Positions 42,901 to 52,418 of a stretch of DNA of 64,000 nucleotides are shown here, piece after piece. Position 1 is the first letter of the stretch. Every line of letters starts with the position of its first letter. Position numbers and translations under genes: made by a program. The DNA is from an uncultured Faecalibacterium sp. (GTDB lineage: Bacteria > Bacillota > Clostridia > Oscillospirales > Ruminococcaceae), in contig CALESJ010000044.1 in NCBI GenBank assembly GCA_937907025.1, forward strand, positions 62,001-126,000, given 5' to 3'. The notes below the pieces were generated by a model. The model saw only the letters and a program-made list of their open reading frames with translations, was not told where the DNA came from and did no database searches.

Positions 42901-43774
42901 TTTGCCGCTGACCGGCCTGCTGCCCCGGGAGGCCTTGCGGGCGGTGCGCACCGCGCTGGAAACCGCCGGTGTGCCCGATGCCGCCTTTGACGCCCGGGAA
43001 CTGTACCGGCTGGCGGTGGGCTGTGACCCCCGCCTGGACAATACCCCTCTGACCCCGGAACACGCCGCGGCGCTGGCGGCCCTGACCACCCGCCGCGCGG
43101 CCCGGGAACCCTTGCAGTACATTCTGGGCCAGTGGGACTTTCTGGACTTCACGCTGGAAGTGGGCCCGGGCGTCCTCTGCCCCCGGGCGGACACCGAGGT
43201 GGTCTGCGCGGCCGCCGTGGAGCTGCTGAAAAAGGCGGGCGACTCCGAACCCGTGGTGCTGGACCTGTGCGCCGGCACCGGCTGCCTGGGGCTGGGCGTC
43301 AAGCGGTTTGTGCCCGGCGCCCGGGTGACCTGTTGGGAAAAAAGCCCCGAAGCCCTGCCGTACCTGCGCCGCAACGCCGCCAACGCCCTGAAGGGGGCCG
43401 AAGTGGCTGTGCGGGAGGGGAATGTGCTCACCGGCTGGCGGGAGGTGCTTCCCGGTAGTGTGGACCTCATCGTCAGCAATCCGCCCTACCTCACCGACGC
43501 CGAAATGCACGAACTGATGCCCGAAACCGCCCGGGAGCCGGCCATGGCCCTGGGCGGCGGCGCGGACGGGCTTGCGTTTTACCGCTGCCTGACCGGACCG
43601 TGGAAGACCGTGCTGCGCCCGGGCGGCTGGCTGGTGCTGGAGATCGGGTACGAGCAGCGGCAGGCTGTGCTGGACCTGGGAAAACAGAACGGATGGATCA
43701 ACGGCAGCTGCCGGCAGGATTACGGCGGCAACGACCGGGCCATTCTGCTGCAAAAGCCGGGAAATCCAACCTGA
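42893..43774 (+). CDS. prmC: Peptide chain release factor N5-glutamine methyltransferase
   Basis: This 293-residue SAM-dependent enzyme methylates the GGQ glutamine of release factors. It has the catalytic NPPY motif (SNPPYLTD) and the SAM motif LDLCAGTGCLGLG, and the N-terminal helical domain matches PrmC. The start is GTG 42893, preceded by GGAGGAGG and overlapping DUF1385. A release factor gene is not adjacent here. Confidence 0.93.
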   Translation: MSDLPLTGLLPREALRAVRTALETAGVPDAAFDARELYRLAVGCDPRLDNTPLTPEHAAALAALTTRRAAREPLQYILGQWDFLDFTLEVGPGVLCPRADTEVVCAAAVELLKKAGDSEPVVLDLCAGTGCLGLGVKRFVPGARVTCWEKSPEALPYLRRNAANALKGAEVAVREGNVLTGWREVLPGSVDLIVSNPPYLTDAEMHELMPETAREPAMALGGGADGLAFYRCLTGPWKTVLRPGGWLVLEIGYEQRQAVLDLGKQNGWINGSCRQDYGGNDRAILLQKPGNPT

Positions 43775-43812
43775 AAGCCCTATAAATCGGCCTGCAAAAA
43801 CACAACAAATAG

Positions 43813-43841
43813 TTGTAATTCTATGCCGGAAAGGGTATAAT
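43813..43841 (+). promoter_or_regulatory. Promoter of recA
   Basis: TTGTAA (43813-43818), 17 bp, TATAAT (43836-43841). The inverted repeat ACAAC-N5-GTTGT (43802-43816) overlaps the -35. A canonical Gram-positive LexA box (GAAC-N4-GTTC) is not seen. Confidence 0.75.
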
Positions 43842-43903
43842 AAGGGCATACGATTCATCTATAACAAAGGCGGGGGAACATCCCCCTGAAAAGGAGAAAT
43901 ACA

Positions 43904-45073
43904 ATGGCAGCCAAGAAAGAAACCAAGACCACGGCGGCTCCCGCCGGTGACAAGAAGGCCGCGCTGGAAACCGCGCTGGCCCAGATCGAAAAGCAGTTCG
44001 GCAAGGGCGCCGTCATGAAGCTGGGCGCCAACGTCACCATGCAGGTGGACGCCATCTCCACCGGCAGCCTGGGCCTGGATATGGCCCTGGGCATCGGCGG
44101 CGTGCCCCGCGGCCGTATCGTGGAAGTGTACGGCCCCGAATCTTCCGGTAAGACCACCCTGGCCCTGCAGATTCTGGCCGAAGCCCAGCGCAACGGCGGC
44201 GAAGTGGCCTTCATCGACGTGGAACATGCCCTGGACCCGGCCTATGCCCGCGCCCTGGGCGTGGACATCGACAGTCTGCTGGTCAGCCAGCCGGATACCG
44301 GCGAGCAGGCCATGGAAATCTGCGAAGCCCTGGTCCGTTCCGGCGCCATTGACGCCATCGTTGTGGACTCGGTGGCTGCCATGGTCCCCAAAGCCGAAAT
44401 TGAAGGCGAAATGGGCGATTCCCATGTGGGTCTGCAGGCCCGCCTGATGAGCCAGGCCCTGCGCAAGCTCACCGGCATCATCGGCAAGACCAACACCGTC
44501 TGCATCTTCATCAACCAGCTGCGTGAAAAGGTCGGCGTGGTCTACGGCAGCCCCGAAGTCACCACCGGCGGCCGTGCGCTGAAATATTATTCCTCCGTGC
44601 GCATCGACGTGCGCCGCATCGAGGGCCTGAAGGATTCCAACGGTTCCTTCATCGGCAACCGCACCCGCGCCAAGGTGGTCAAGAACAAGGTGGCGCCCCC
44701 GTTCCGGGAAGCCGAATTCGACATCATGTTCGGCGAAGGCATCTCCAAGGTGGGCGAGATCATCGACCTGGGCGTCAAGCTGGGCGTGGTCCAGAAGAGC
44801 GGCGCCTGGTTCAACTACGGCGATGTGCGCCTGGGCCAGGGCCGCGACAACGCCAAGCAGTTCCTGAAAGACAATCCCGCGGTGGCCGAGGAGATCGAGA
44901 AGATCGTGCGGGAGAACGCTGACCGCCTCATCGCTGCCGGCAAGAAAGGCACCGTCAAGCCCATCGAGAAGGTCGCCACCCCGGTGGCCGCTCCGGCTGC
45001 GGAGGAAGCTGCTCCGGCCGCTGCCAAGACCACCGGCAGCGAGATGGACCTGGATATTATGGTTGACGACTGA
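43904..45073 (+). CDS. recA: Recombinase RecA
   Basis: This 389-residue protein forms filaments on single-stranded DNA, exchanges strands and triggers LexA cleavage. Walker A GPESSGKT is at 77-84. Loop L1 and L2 regions are in place (EIEGEMGDSHVG, INQLREKVGVVYG). The C-terminal tail is longer than usual and Ala-rich. ATG 43904 follows AAGGAG. The stop overlaps recX by 1 nt, coupling RecA to its regulator. Confidence 0.97.
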   Translation: MAAKKETKTTAAPAGDKKAALETALAQIEKQFGKGAVMKLGANVTMQVDAISTGSLGLDMALGIGGVPRGRIVEVYGPESSGKTTLALQILAEAQRNGGEVAFIDVEHALDPAYARALGVDIDSLLVSQPDTGEQAMEICEALVRSGAIDAIVVDSVAAMVPKAEIEGEMGDSHVGLQARLMSQALRKLTGIIGKTNTVCIFINQLREKVGVVYGSPEVTTGGRALKYYSSVRIDVRRIEGLKDSNGSFIGNRTRAKVVKNKVAPPFREAEFDIMFGEGISKVGEIIDLGVKLGVVQKSGAWFNYGDVRLGQGRDNAKQFLKDNPAVAEEIEKIVRENADRLIAAGKKGTVKPIEKVATPVAAPAAEEAAPAAAKTTGSEMDLDIMVDD

Positions 45074-45690
45074 TGCCGCAGCTCACACAAATTTCCGAAA
45101 CGAAAAAAGGGCGATACGCGCTGTTTTTTGACGGCGAGTTCGCCTTTTCCCTGGATGAGGGAACCTTTGCCGACGCCGGCCTGCACAAGGACGACGCGCT
45201 GGAACCCTGGCAGGTGGAAGAACTGCGCAAAAAGAGCGATACCCGCCGCGCCCTGGACAAGGCCATGGACCTGCTGGCACTGCGGGACCACGCCGCCGGG
45301 GAATTGTACGATAAACTCTGCCGCAAGTTCGACCCCCACAGCGCCGCCGCCGCTGTGGCCAAAGCGGGGGAGCTGGGCCTGCTCAACGACGAGGACTTTG
45401 CCCGCCGCCGTGCCGCCGAGCTGCTGCGCAAGCGCAAGAGCCGGCGGGAGATCCTGATGGATTTGAACAAAAAGGGCATCGACCGGGAAACCGCCGCCGC
45501 TGTGGTGGAGGACCTGGGCGGGGAGGCGGACGAGGACCCCGACCTGGCCAGCGCCCGGGCGCTGGTGGAGCGGCAGTATGCCTCCAAACTGGCCCAGGGC
45601 AAGGAACCTCAGGTGGCGGCCGCTCTGGCCCGCCGCGGGTTCTCCCACGCTGTCATCCGTACCGTCCTGCAAGAAGCCCGGGACGAATAA
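45073..45690 (+). CDS. recX: RecA regulator RecX
   Basis: This 205-residue all-helical protein binds and inhibits RecA filaments. The family pattern (RRALDKAMDLLALRDHAAGELYDKLCRK, then LGLLNDEDFARRRAAELL) is clear, with three-helix tandem repeats. It starts at ATG 45073 within the recA stop (TGATG). This arrangement is common. Confidence 0.92.
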   Translation: MPQLTQISETKKGRYALFFDGEFAFSLDEGTFADAGLHKDDALEPWQVEELRKKSDTRRALDKAMDLLALRDHAAGELYDKLCRKFDPHSAAAAVAKAGELGLLNDEDFARRRAAELLRKRKSRREILMDLNKKGIDRETAAAVVEDLGGEADEDPDLASARALVERQYASKLAQGKEPQVAAALARRGFSHAVIRTVLQEARDE

Positions 45691-45712
45691 TCACAGATAA
45701 AAGGAAACGACC

Positions 45713-47056
45713 ATGACCAAGAATATTGCCATCATCTCGCTGGGCTGTCCCAAAAACCAGGTGGACGCCGACGTCTTCTGCCACGCGCTGATCAAGGCCG
45801 GACACCAGACCGTGGCCGACCCCGCCGAGGCGGACGTCATCATCGTCAACACCTGCGGGTTCATCCAGTCCGCCAAGGAAGAGGCCATTGAAAACATCCT
45901 GATGGCCTGCCAGTACAAACAGCAGAATCCGGACCTGAAGGTCATCGTGACCGGCTGCCTGGCCGAGCGCTACAAGCAGCAGATCGCCGCCGAAATGCCC
46001 GAAGTGGACGCGGTGGTGGGCATCGGCTCCAATGCCGCCCTGCCCGCCATTGTGGAGCGGGTCTGCGCCGCCGGGGCCGACCGTCTGGAAAGCTACGGAC
46101 CCAAGACCGATATGCCTCTGGGCGGCGCCCGGGTTATCTCCACCCCGTCCCATTACGCCTACCTGAAAATCGCCGAAGGCTGCAACAACCGCTGCCGGTA
46201 CTGCGCCATCCCCATGATCCGCGGTCCGCTGCGCAGCCGTCCGCTGGAGGATTGCGTGGCTGAAGCCCGCTGGCTGGCCGGGGAGGGCGTCCGGGAACTC
46301 ATCGTGGTGGCCCAGGACCCCACCGCCTACGGCGAGGACTGGGGCAAACCCGGAGCCGTCTGTGAACTGCTGGACCGCCTGAACGAGATTGACGGCATCC
46401 GCTGGATCCGGGTGTTGTACGCCTACCCGGAACGCATCACCGACGAGTTCATCGCCGCCATGGTGCGCAACAAAAAGGTGGTGCCCTATCTGGACCTGCC
46501 CATCCAGCACTGTGACGACCGGGTGCTCAAGGCCATGAACCGCCGCGGCGGCCGCAAGGAGATCGAGGACGCCATCGCCCGCCTGCGGGCGGCCATCCCT
46601 GACCTGACCCTGCGCACCACCCTCATCGCCGGTTTCCCCGGTGAAACCGAGGAGGAGTACGCCGAACTGTGCGACTTCGTCAAGACCGTCCGGTTCGACC
46701 GCCTGGGCTGCTTTGCCTACTCGGCGGAGGAGAACACCCCCGCCGCCACCATGGACGGCCAGATCGATGAGGATGTGAAACAGCGCCGGGCCGAGCACAT
46801 CATGGAGATTCAGGCCGATATCAGTGCCGCCGCCATGGCTGCCAAGGTGGGCAAGACCCTGGAGTGCATCTGCGACGGGGTGGACGATGAAACCGGTATG
46901 TATCTGCTGCGCACCCAGGCCGATTGCCCGGAGATCGACGGCAACGTGCTGACCCCCGCCGATACCCCCCTGACCCCCGGCGAATTTTACCGCGTGACCA
47001 TCACCGACAGCGACACCTACGACCTGTACGGCTATGTGGAATCCGAGGAGGAATAA
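45713..47056 (+). CDS. rimO: Ribosomal protein S12 methylthiotransferase
   Basis: This 447-residue radical SAM enzyme adds a methylthio group to an aspartate of S12. An N-terminal UPF0004 domain with Cys positions (LGCPKN, NTCGF, VTGCL) binds one cluster. The radical SAM CNNRCRYC motif (near 153-160) binds the other, and a TRAM domain ends the protein. Start ATG 45713 has AAAGGA. It precedes pgsA. Confidence 0.95.
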   Translation: MTKNIAIISLGCPKNQVDADVFCHALIKAGHQTVADPAEADVIIVNTCGFIQSAKEEAIENILMACQYKQQNPDLKVIVTGCLAERYKQQIAAEMPEVDAVVGIGSNAALPAIVERVCAAGADRLESYGPKTDMPLGGARVISTPSHYAYLKIAEGCNNRCRYCAIPMIRGPLRSRPLEDCVAEARWLAGEGVRELIVVAQDPTAYGEDWGKPGAVCELLDRLNEIDGIRWIRVLYAYPERITDEFIAAMVRNKKVVPYLDLPIQHCDDRVLKAMNRRGGRKEIEDAIARLRAAIPDLTLRTTLIAGFPGETEEEYAELCDFVKTVRFDRLGCFAYSAEENTPAATMDGQIDEDVKQRRAEHIMEIQADISAAAMAAKVGKTLECICDGVDDETGMYLLRTQADCPEIDGNVLTPADTPLTPGEFYRVTITDSDTYDLYGYVESEEE

Positions 47057-47059
47057 ATC

Positions 47060-47635
47060 ATGAATCTGCCCAACAAGCTGACCCTGCTGCGCGTTGTTCT
47101 TGTGCCCGTGTTCATGGTGTTTGCGGCGTACGGCCGCATCGGCACCGCCGAGTACAACCCCACCGCCCATCTGGTGGCGGGCATCATCTTTGCGGTGGCC
47201 AGCTTCACCGACTTCCTGGACGGCTACCTGGCCCGCCGCGATAACCTTGTCACCGATTTCGGCAAGTTCATGGACCCCCTGGCCGATAAGATGCTCACCA
47301 CCGCCGCTTTCATTTACATGCTGGTGGACGGTCTGTGCTCCCCTGTGGTGCTGGCTGTCATCATGTTCCGCGAATTCGCCGTGGCCGGTGTGCGCATGAT
47401 CGCCGCCGGTTCCGGTACCGTCATCGCCGCCAATATGTGGGGCAAGGTCAAGACGGTGTTGCAGATGCTCACCGTGCTGTTCTACTACTTCGTGCCGTTC
47501 TTTATGGGTGATTCCGACATGATGGCGTTCGGCCTCATCACCCAGGTCCTGTGCTGGCTGGTGGCCCTGGTCACGGTGATCTCCGGCTGCATCTACCTGT
47601 GGCAGAACCGCAGCTGCTTCATGCAGGCAAAATAA
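47060..47635 (+). CDS. pgsA: CDP-diacylglycerol--glycerol-3-phosphate 3-phosphatidyltransferase
   Basis: This 191-residue membrane enzyme commits CDP-diacylglycerol to phosphatidylglycerol. The CDP-alcohol phosphotransferase signature is DGYLARR...GKFMDPLADK (DGxxAR, then GxxxDxxxD), near 54-76, with five or six membrane helices. ATG 47060 lies 3 nt after rimO, with GAGGAGG inside the rimO end. Confidence 0.94.
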   Translation: MNLPNKLTLLRVVLVPVFMVFAAYGRIGTAEYNPTAHLVAGIIFAVASFTDFLDGYLARRDNLVTDFGKFMDPLADKMLTTAAFIYMLVDGLCSPVVLAVIMFREFAVAGVRMIAAGSGTVIAANMWGKVKTVLQMLTVLFYYFVPFFMGDSDMMAFGLITQVLCWLVALVTVISGCIYLWQNRSCFMQAK

Positions 47636-47648
47636 GAGGCTCCGGCCC

Positions 47649-47677
47649 TTGCGCCGCCGCGGCGGCGGGGCTATAAT
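47649..47677 (+). promoter_or_regulatory. Promoter of cysS
   Basis: TTGCGC (47649-47654), 17 bp, TATAAT (47672-47677). The spacer is extremely GC-rich. Confidence 0.72.
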
Positions 47678-47726
47678 GGTACAGCAAGGAAAGGTCCCGA
47701 AACATTCCCGGAAAGGAAGCTCCGTT

Positions 47727-49121
47727 ATGCAGATCTTTAATACCCTGACCCGCCAGAAGGAAGAATTCATCCCCCAGACCCCCGGGGAATACCGCATCTA
47801 CGTCTGCGGGCCCACGGTCTACAACTATATCCATGTGGGCAACGCCCGCCCCATGATCGTCTTCGACACCCTGCGCCGCTACCTGGAATACATGGGCAAC
47901 AAGGTGTACTACGTTTCCAACATCACCGATATTGACGACAAGCTCATCGCCAAAGGCCAGCAGGAGGGCGTTTCCATGCAGGAAGTGGCCCGCCGGTTTG
48001 AGGCGGAGTACATCAAGGATTCCGAGGGCCTGAACGTCAAGGAACCCACTGTGCGTCCCCGTGCCACCGAGCATATCGGCGAGATCATCAAGATCGTCAA
48101 GGACCTGGTGGCCTCCGGCCATGCCTACCCCGCCCGCAACGGCGACGTGTACTTCCGGGTCAAGTCCGACCCCGGCTACGGCAAGCTGAGCCATCTGAAT
48201 CTGGATGATCTGGAAAGCGGCAACCGCGCCCTGCGCAGCCAGATGGATGACGACCTGAAGGAAGACCCGGCGGATTTCGCCGTCTGGAAAGCCGCCAAGC
48301 CCGGCGAACCCTACTGGGACAGCCCCTGGGGCCACGGCCGCCCCGGCTGGCATATCGAGTGCAGCGCCATGGCCCGCAAGCATCTGGGCAAGACCATTGA
48401 CCTGCACTGCGGCGGCCAGGACCTGATCTTCCCCCATCACGAGAACGAGATCGCCCAGTCCGAGTGCGCCAATGGCTGCACCTTCAGCCGGTACTGGATG
48501 CACAACGGCTTCTTGAACATCAACAACCAGAAGATGTCCAAGAGCGCCAACAACTTCTTCACCGTGCGGGAGATTGCCGACAAGTACGGCTATGAGCCCA
48601 TCCGGTATTTCATGCTCACCGCCGGCTACCGCATGCCGCTGAACTATACCGTGGAGCTCATCGAAAGCTGCAAGAGCTCTCTGGAGCGCCTGTACACCTG
48701 CCGCGATAACCTGGATTTTGCCATCGAGCACGCCCACGGCACCGACACCACCCTGGCCGAGAAGGCCAAGGCGGCCAAGGAAAAGTTCATCACCGCCATG
48801 GATGATGACCTGAACACCCCGGACGCCCTGGCGGCTATCTTTGAGTTCGTCAAGGAGATCAACACCCTGTCCGACGCTTCGGACAAAGCCAGCCTGCAGG
48901 CGGCCGCCGATATGTTCGACGAGCTGACCGGCGTGCTGGGCCTGGTGTACAACCGCAAGACCTCGGCCATCCCGCAGGAGGTCACCGACCTGGTGGCCGA
49001 GCGCACCGCGGCCAAGAAGGCCAAGGACTTTGCCCGCGCCGATGCCATCCGTGCCCAGCTCACCGAGATGGGCTGGAGCGTGGCCGACACTGCCCAGGGT
49101 CCCCAGATCAGCAAGCTGTAA
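47727..49121 (+). CDS. cysS: Cysteine--tRNA ligase
   Basis: This 464-residue class I synthetase has zinc-site YVCGPTVYNYIHVGNARP (HIGH-type at about 35-38) and KMSKSANN around 270. The zinc ligand residues CSAMARKHLG and GGQDLIFPHHENE are present. The length is typical. ATG 47727 has GGAAAGGAA. It has its own promoter and is followed by a terminator. Confidence 0.96.
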   Translation: MQIFNTLTRQKEEFIPQTPGEYRIYVCGPTVYNYIHVGNARPMIVFDTLRRYLEYMGNKVYYVSNITDIDDKLIAKGQQEGVSMQEVARRFEAEYIKDSEGLNVKEPTVRPRATEHIGEIIKIVKDLVASGHAYPARNGDVYFRVKSDPGYGKLSHLNLDDLESGNRALRSQMDDDLKEDPADFAVWKAAKPGEPYWDSPWGHGRPGWHIECSAMARKHLGKTIDLHCGGQDLIFPHHENEIAQSECANGCTFSRYWMHNGFLNINNQKMSKSANNFFTVREIADKYGYEPIRYFMLTAGYRMPLNYTVELIESCKSSLERLYTCRDNLDFAIEHAHGTDTTLAEKAKAAKEKFITAMDDDLNTPDALAAIFEFVKEINTLSDASDKASLQAAADMFDELTGVLGLVYNRKTSAIPQEVTDLVAERTAAKKAKDFARADAIRAQLTEMGWSVADTAQGPQISKL

Positions 49122-49136
49122 TCAGATAAAACACAT

Positions 49137-49189
49137 TCAGGAATGGGCAAGCAAAGGCACGTTGAAGTGCGGCTCATTCCTGATTTTTG
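49137..49189 (+). terminator. Terminator after cysS
   Basis: TCAGGAATG / CATTCCTGA, a 9-bp outer stem with an inner GCAC-GTGC hairpin, then TTTTTG. Confidence 0.85.
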
Positions 49190-49224
49190 TATCCGGCCTT
49201 TTGCGGCCATACGGAAAGAGTTTT

Positions 49225-52200
49225 ATGTACAAAGAACGTCTGAAAAACAAGACCGAGTGGAGCCTGTTCTGGCCCGTGCTGGCCGCTGCCCTGGTGGTGC
49301 GGCTGGTGCTGGCGGCTGTGACCGAAGGCTACACCTACGATATGTCCTGCTTCATCTCCTGGGGAGAAAAACTCCTGCAGGAAGGTCCGGCCGCCTTTTA
49401 CAGCGCGGACTATTTTGCCGATTACCCGCCCGGCTACCTGCCGGTGCTGGCGCTGGTGGCGGCGGTGCGGAATCTGTTTGGGGTGGAGGGCAACTCCGCC
49501 GTGGGCCGGGTACTGCTGGCCCTGGTGCCCTCCCTGTGTGACTGTGGCATTGCGGCGCTGGTATACCGGGTGGCGCTGCGCGGCGTGAAGGACTGGGCCC
49601 AGGCCTGGCGCATGGGAACCTTTGCCGCCTTCTGCCCTCTGCTGCTCTTTGCCACCGGGGTGTGGAAACAGGTGGATGCCGCCTTCGTGCTGCCGCTGCT
49701 GGGCTGCTTCTGGCTGTTGGAGCGCCGCCGCTACCTGCCTGCGGCTTTCCTGTACGGCGTGGCATTGGCCATCAAACCCCAGGCGCTGCTGGCCGGTCCG
49801 GTGCTGGCCCTCTGCTTTGTGCTGGGCGTGGCCGACGCGGTCGGGCAGGGGGGCAAGGCGGTTGCCCGGGCTGTGGGCCGCATCTTCGGCGGTGCAGTGC
49901 TGGCATTGGTGGTGCCGCTGGCTACCGGGCTGCCTTTCTACGGACCGGTGCGGCTGGTCCCGGCGCTCATCGAAAAATACATCACCACCACCTCGGGGTA
50001 TTTGTACGCCTCCGTCAACGCGTTTAACTGGTTCGCCGCTCTGGGCGGCAACTGGACGCCGCTGGATGACCCTCTGTTCGGTCCTGTCACCTGGGGTATG
50101 GCGGGCGTTTTCAATATCGTGCTGGTCACGGCAGCTGTGCTGGTGCTCGGGGTGCTGGCCTGGCTGGCTGACCGCAAAGCCCCCCGGGAAACCCGCCGCT
50201 TTTCGCCTTTGCTGCTGGCGGGATTTTACCTGGCGGGGGTGTTTACCTTCGGCCACTGCATGCACGAGCGTTACCTGCTGCCCGGTATGCTGCTGGTGCT
50301 GCTGGCTGCGGCCCGCTGGAATGACATCCGGCTGTATGGGGCGGCTTTCGGGCTGTCCCTCACCGGCTTTCTGAACCTGGCCGCCGTCTATACCCAGGTG
50401 GGCACCGATGACGAGTGGCTCACTTCTGCCACCAGCCGCCTGTTCACCCAGTTGATCAGCTTTGCCGAAACCGCTGCCTTTGTGCTGCTGGCGTTCACCA
50501 CCTGGACGCTCTGCCGCCATGGGCTGGTATCGCCCCTGAGCCGGAAACTCCGTCATCCGGGGACCCGTGCCCTGAACGTGGGCCGGGCTTCCCAGGGCAG
50601 TGCGGTCCCGGCGCCGCAGCCCCGGTGGACCCGGCGGGAAGTCGGGGCCATGCTGGGTCTGACCGCTGCCACGGCGGTGCTCAGTTTCACCTATCTGGGC
50701 AGCCTGACCGCGCCCCAGAACCCGCTGGATGCCGCCGACACCACGGTGAACCAGACGGTGACGCTGCAGGCGGACGCCGCCGAACTGTGGATCTATCCCG
50801 GCATCAGCCGGGACGGCAGCCTGACCGTCAGCCTGAGCAGCGGGATGAACCTGTATACCCAGGAATTGAGCTACTCCACCGTGTTCAGCTGGGAGTCGGT
50901 GTCCATGCAGGTGCCGGCGGGAACGACCCTGCAGATCACAGTGCAGGATGCCCAGGTCTTTGAGATGGCTCTGCGCACCGCCGAAGGCGCCCTGGTGCCG
51001 GTGGAAGGCGGGGGAGAACTGTTCGACGAACAGGACGCCGTGCCGGATGCCATCAGCCAGCTGAACAGCATGTACTTTGATGAGATCTACCACGGGCGCA
51101 CCGGGTACGAGATGCTTCACGCCATGCCGGTGTATGAAACCACCCACCCGCCCCTGGGCAAGGACTTCATCATGATGGGCATTGCCCTCTTCGGCATGAC
51201 CGGCTTCGGCTGGCGGTTTTCCGGTACCCTGTTCGGGGTGCTGCTGGTACCGCTGGCCTGGTGTTTCGGCCGCCGCCTGACCCGCCGCCCCTGGGCGGGG
51301 GCGCTGGCCGGGACCCTGCTGGCCCTGGACTTCATGCGCTTTGCCCAGAGCCGCATTGCCACCATTGATATTTACGGCACCTTCTTCATCCTGCTGGGTG
51401 CCTACTTCATGCTGTGGTACTGCCAGAGCGTGCTGGAAAAAGGCGTCATGAAATCCCTGTGGCCCATGGCCCTGGGCGGCCTGGCCTTCGGGCTTGGCTG
51501 TGCCTCCAAGTGGACCGGCATCTACGCCGGGGCGGGGCTGGCCGTGCTGTATCTGGGGGTGCTCTATGCCCGGTGGAAACAGCACAAGCCCGGTTTCTGG
51601 CGGGAGTTCCGCACCGCCGCCCTGGGCGGGGTCATGTTCTATGTGCTGCTGTCTTTCGTCATCTATCTGGCGTCCTATCTGCCCTATCTGTGGCGGGACC
51701 CGTCCTTCGGGCTGAAAGACTGGTGGGACTGCCAGCAGTATATGTTCTGGTACCACTCCACCCTCAAAGCCACCCATCCCTTTGAGAGCCGCTGGTATAC
51801 CTGGCTGCTGGGCCTGCGCCCGGTGTGGTATTACCAGAACACCCACCTGGCAGCCGGTTTCAAGGCCAGTATTGCCGGGCTGGGCGGCCCGGTCATCTGG
51901 CTGGCGGGGCTGGCGGCTATCCTGCTGCTGTTCTGGCGGCAGATCAGCGGCCGGGGCACCCGGGCCGGGGCAGGCGTGCTGATTCTGTACGCCACCCAGC
52001 TGGTGCCCTGGATGCTGGTGACCCGCTGCACCTTCCTGTACCACTACTTCCCCAGTTCCATGTTCTGCCTGGCGGCCATTGTGCTGGTGCTGGGCGGCGC
52101 CCATAACCAGAAACTGGCCAGGCGCATCGGTGTGGGGTTGACGGTGGTTTCGCTGGTGCTCTTTGTGTGGTATTATCCGGCCTTGTCCGGCCTGCCGGTG

Positions 52201-52254
52201 CCGGAACTCTGGGCCCGCAGCCTGGAAATCCTTCCCAGCTTCGGCTTTTATTGA
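49225..52254 (+). CDS. Double GT-C membrane glycosyltransferase (PMT-like)
   Basis: This 1009-residue protein has two membrane blocks. The N-terminal half (about 1-470) resembles polyprenyl-phosphate mannosyltransferases: EGYTYDMSCFISWG as the acidic first loop, then YPPGYLP and CMHERY. A lumenal beta-type segment follows (about 500-610). The C-terminal half (about 610-1000) resembles the PMT family, with MYFDEIYHGRTGYEML (Asp-Glu) and THPPLGK. It probably uses lipid-linked sugar on the outer face for protein or glycan glycosylation. ATG 49225 has GAAAGAG. Confidence 0.8.
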   Translation: MYKERLKNKTEWSLFWPVLAAALVVRLVLAAVTEGYTYDMSCFISWGEKLLQEGPAAFYSADYFADYPPGYLPVLALVAAVRNLFGVEGNSAVGRVLLALVPSLCDCGIAALVYRVALRGVKDWAQAWRMGTFAAFCPLLLFATGVWKQVDAAFVLPLLGCFWLLERRRYLPAAFLYGVALAIKPQALLAGPVLALCFVLGVADAVGQGGKAVARAVGRIFGGAVLALVVPLATGLPFYGPVRLVPALIEKYITTTSGYLYASVNAFNWFAALGGNWTPLDDPLFGPVTWGMAGVFNIVLVTAAVLVLGVLAWLADRKAPRETRRFSPLLLAGFYLAGVFTFGHCMHERYLLPGMLLVLLAAARWNDIRLYGAAFGLSLTGFLNLAAVYTQVGTDDEWLTSATSRLFTQLISFAETAAFVLLAFTTWTLCRHGLVSPLSRKLRHPGTRALNVGRASQGSAVPAPQPRWTRREVGAMLGLTAATAVLSFTYLGSLTAPQNPLDAADTTVNQTVTLQADAAELWIYPGISRDGSLTVSLSSGMNLYTQELSYSTVFSWESVSMQVPAGTTLQITVQDAQVFEMALRTAEGALVPVEGGGELFDEQDAVPDAISQLNSMYFDEIYHGRTGYEMLHAMPVYETTHPPLGKDFIMMGIALFGMTGFGWRFSGTLFGVLLVPLAWCFGRRLTRRPWAGALAGTLLALDFMRFAQSRIATIDIYGTFFILLGAYFMLWYCQSVLEKGVMKSLWPMALGGLAFGLGCASKWTGIYAGAGLAVLYLGVLYARWKQHKPGFWREFRTAALGGVMFYVLLSFVIYLASYLPYLWRDPSFGLKDWWDCQQYMFWYHSTLKATHPFESRWYTWLLGLRPVWYYQNTHLAAGFKASIAGLGGPVIWLAGLAAILLLFWRQISGRGTRAGAGVLILYATQLVPWMLVTRCTFLYHYFPSSMFCLAAIVLVLGGAHNQKLARRIGVGLTVVSLVLFVWYYPALSGLPVPELWARSLEILPSFGFY

Positions 52255-52272
52255 TGCAACGAATCTGAAACG

Positions 52273-52306
52273 GCGGTTCCTGCCTGAGGCGGGGACCGCT
52301 TTTTTG
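52273..52306 (+). terminator. Terminator after the GT-C gene
   Basis: GCGGTTCC pairs with GGGGACCGC (one G-U, one extra G), followed by TTTTTTT. Confidence 0.82.
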
Positions 52307-52342
52307 CAATTATTTCTGATTGTAAACACTGGCCCGGCTTTG

Positions 52343-52372
52343 TTGGCGGGGCCCGGCGGGGTGTGGTATAAT
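52343..52372 (+). promoter_or_regulatory. Promoter of the van-type regulatory genes
   Basis: TTGGCG (52343-52348), 18 bp, TATAAT (52367-52372), 46 nt before the regulator start. The 11-bp repeats seen downstream of vanS are not repeated here. Confidence 0.62.
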
Positions 52373-52418
52373 AAACCTCAAATCATGGTTACAAAAACAC
52401 AAGGGGGGAAATGACCGC

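Noticed and set aside
49174..52329. Very long open frame on the minus strand opposite the GT-C gene
   Set aside because: High third-position GC creates open antisense frames. It lacks a ribosome site, its composition is odd (Gln, Gly and His rich), and the plus strand encodes a convincing membrane protein. The same holds for long frames opposite gpmI, the second amidotransferase and ispH-rpsA.
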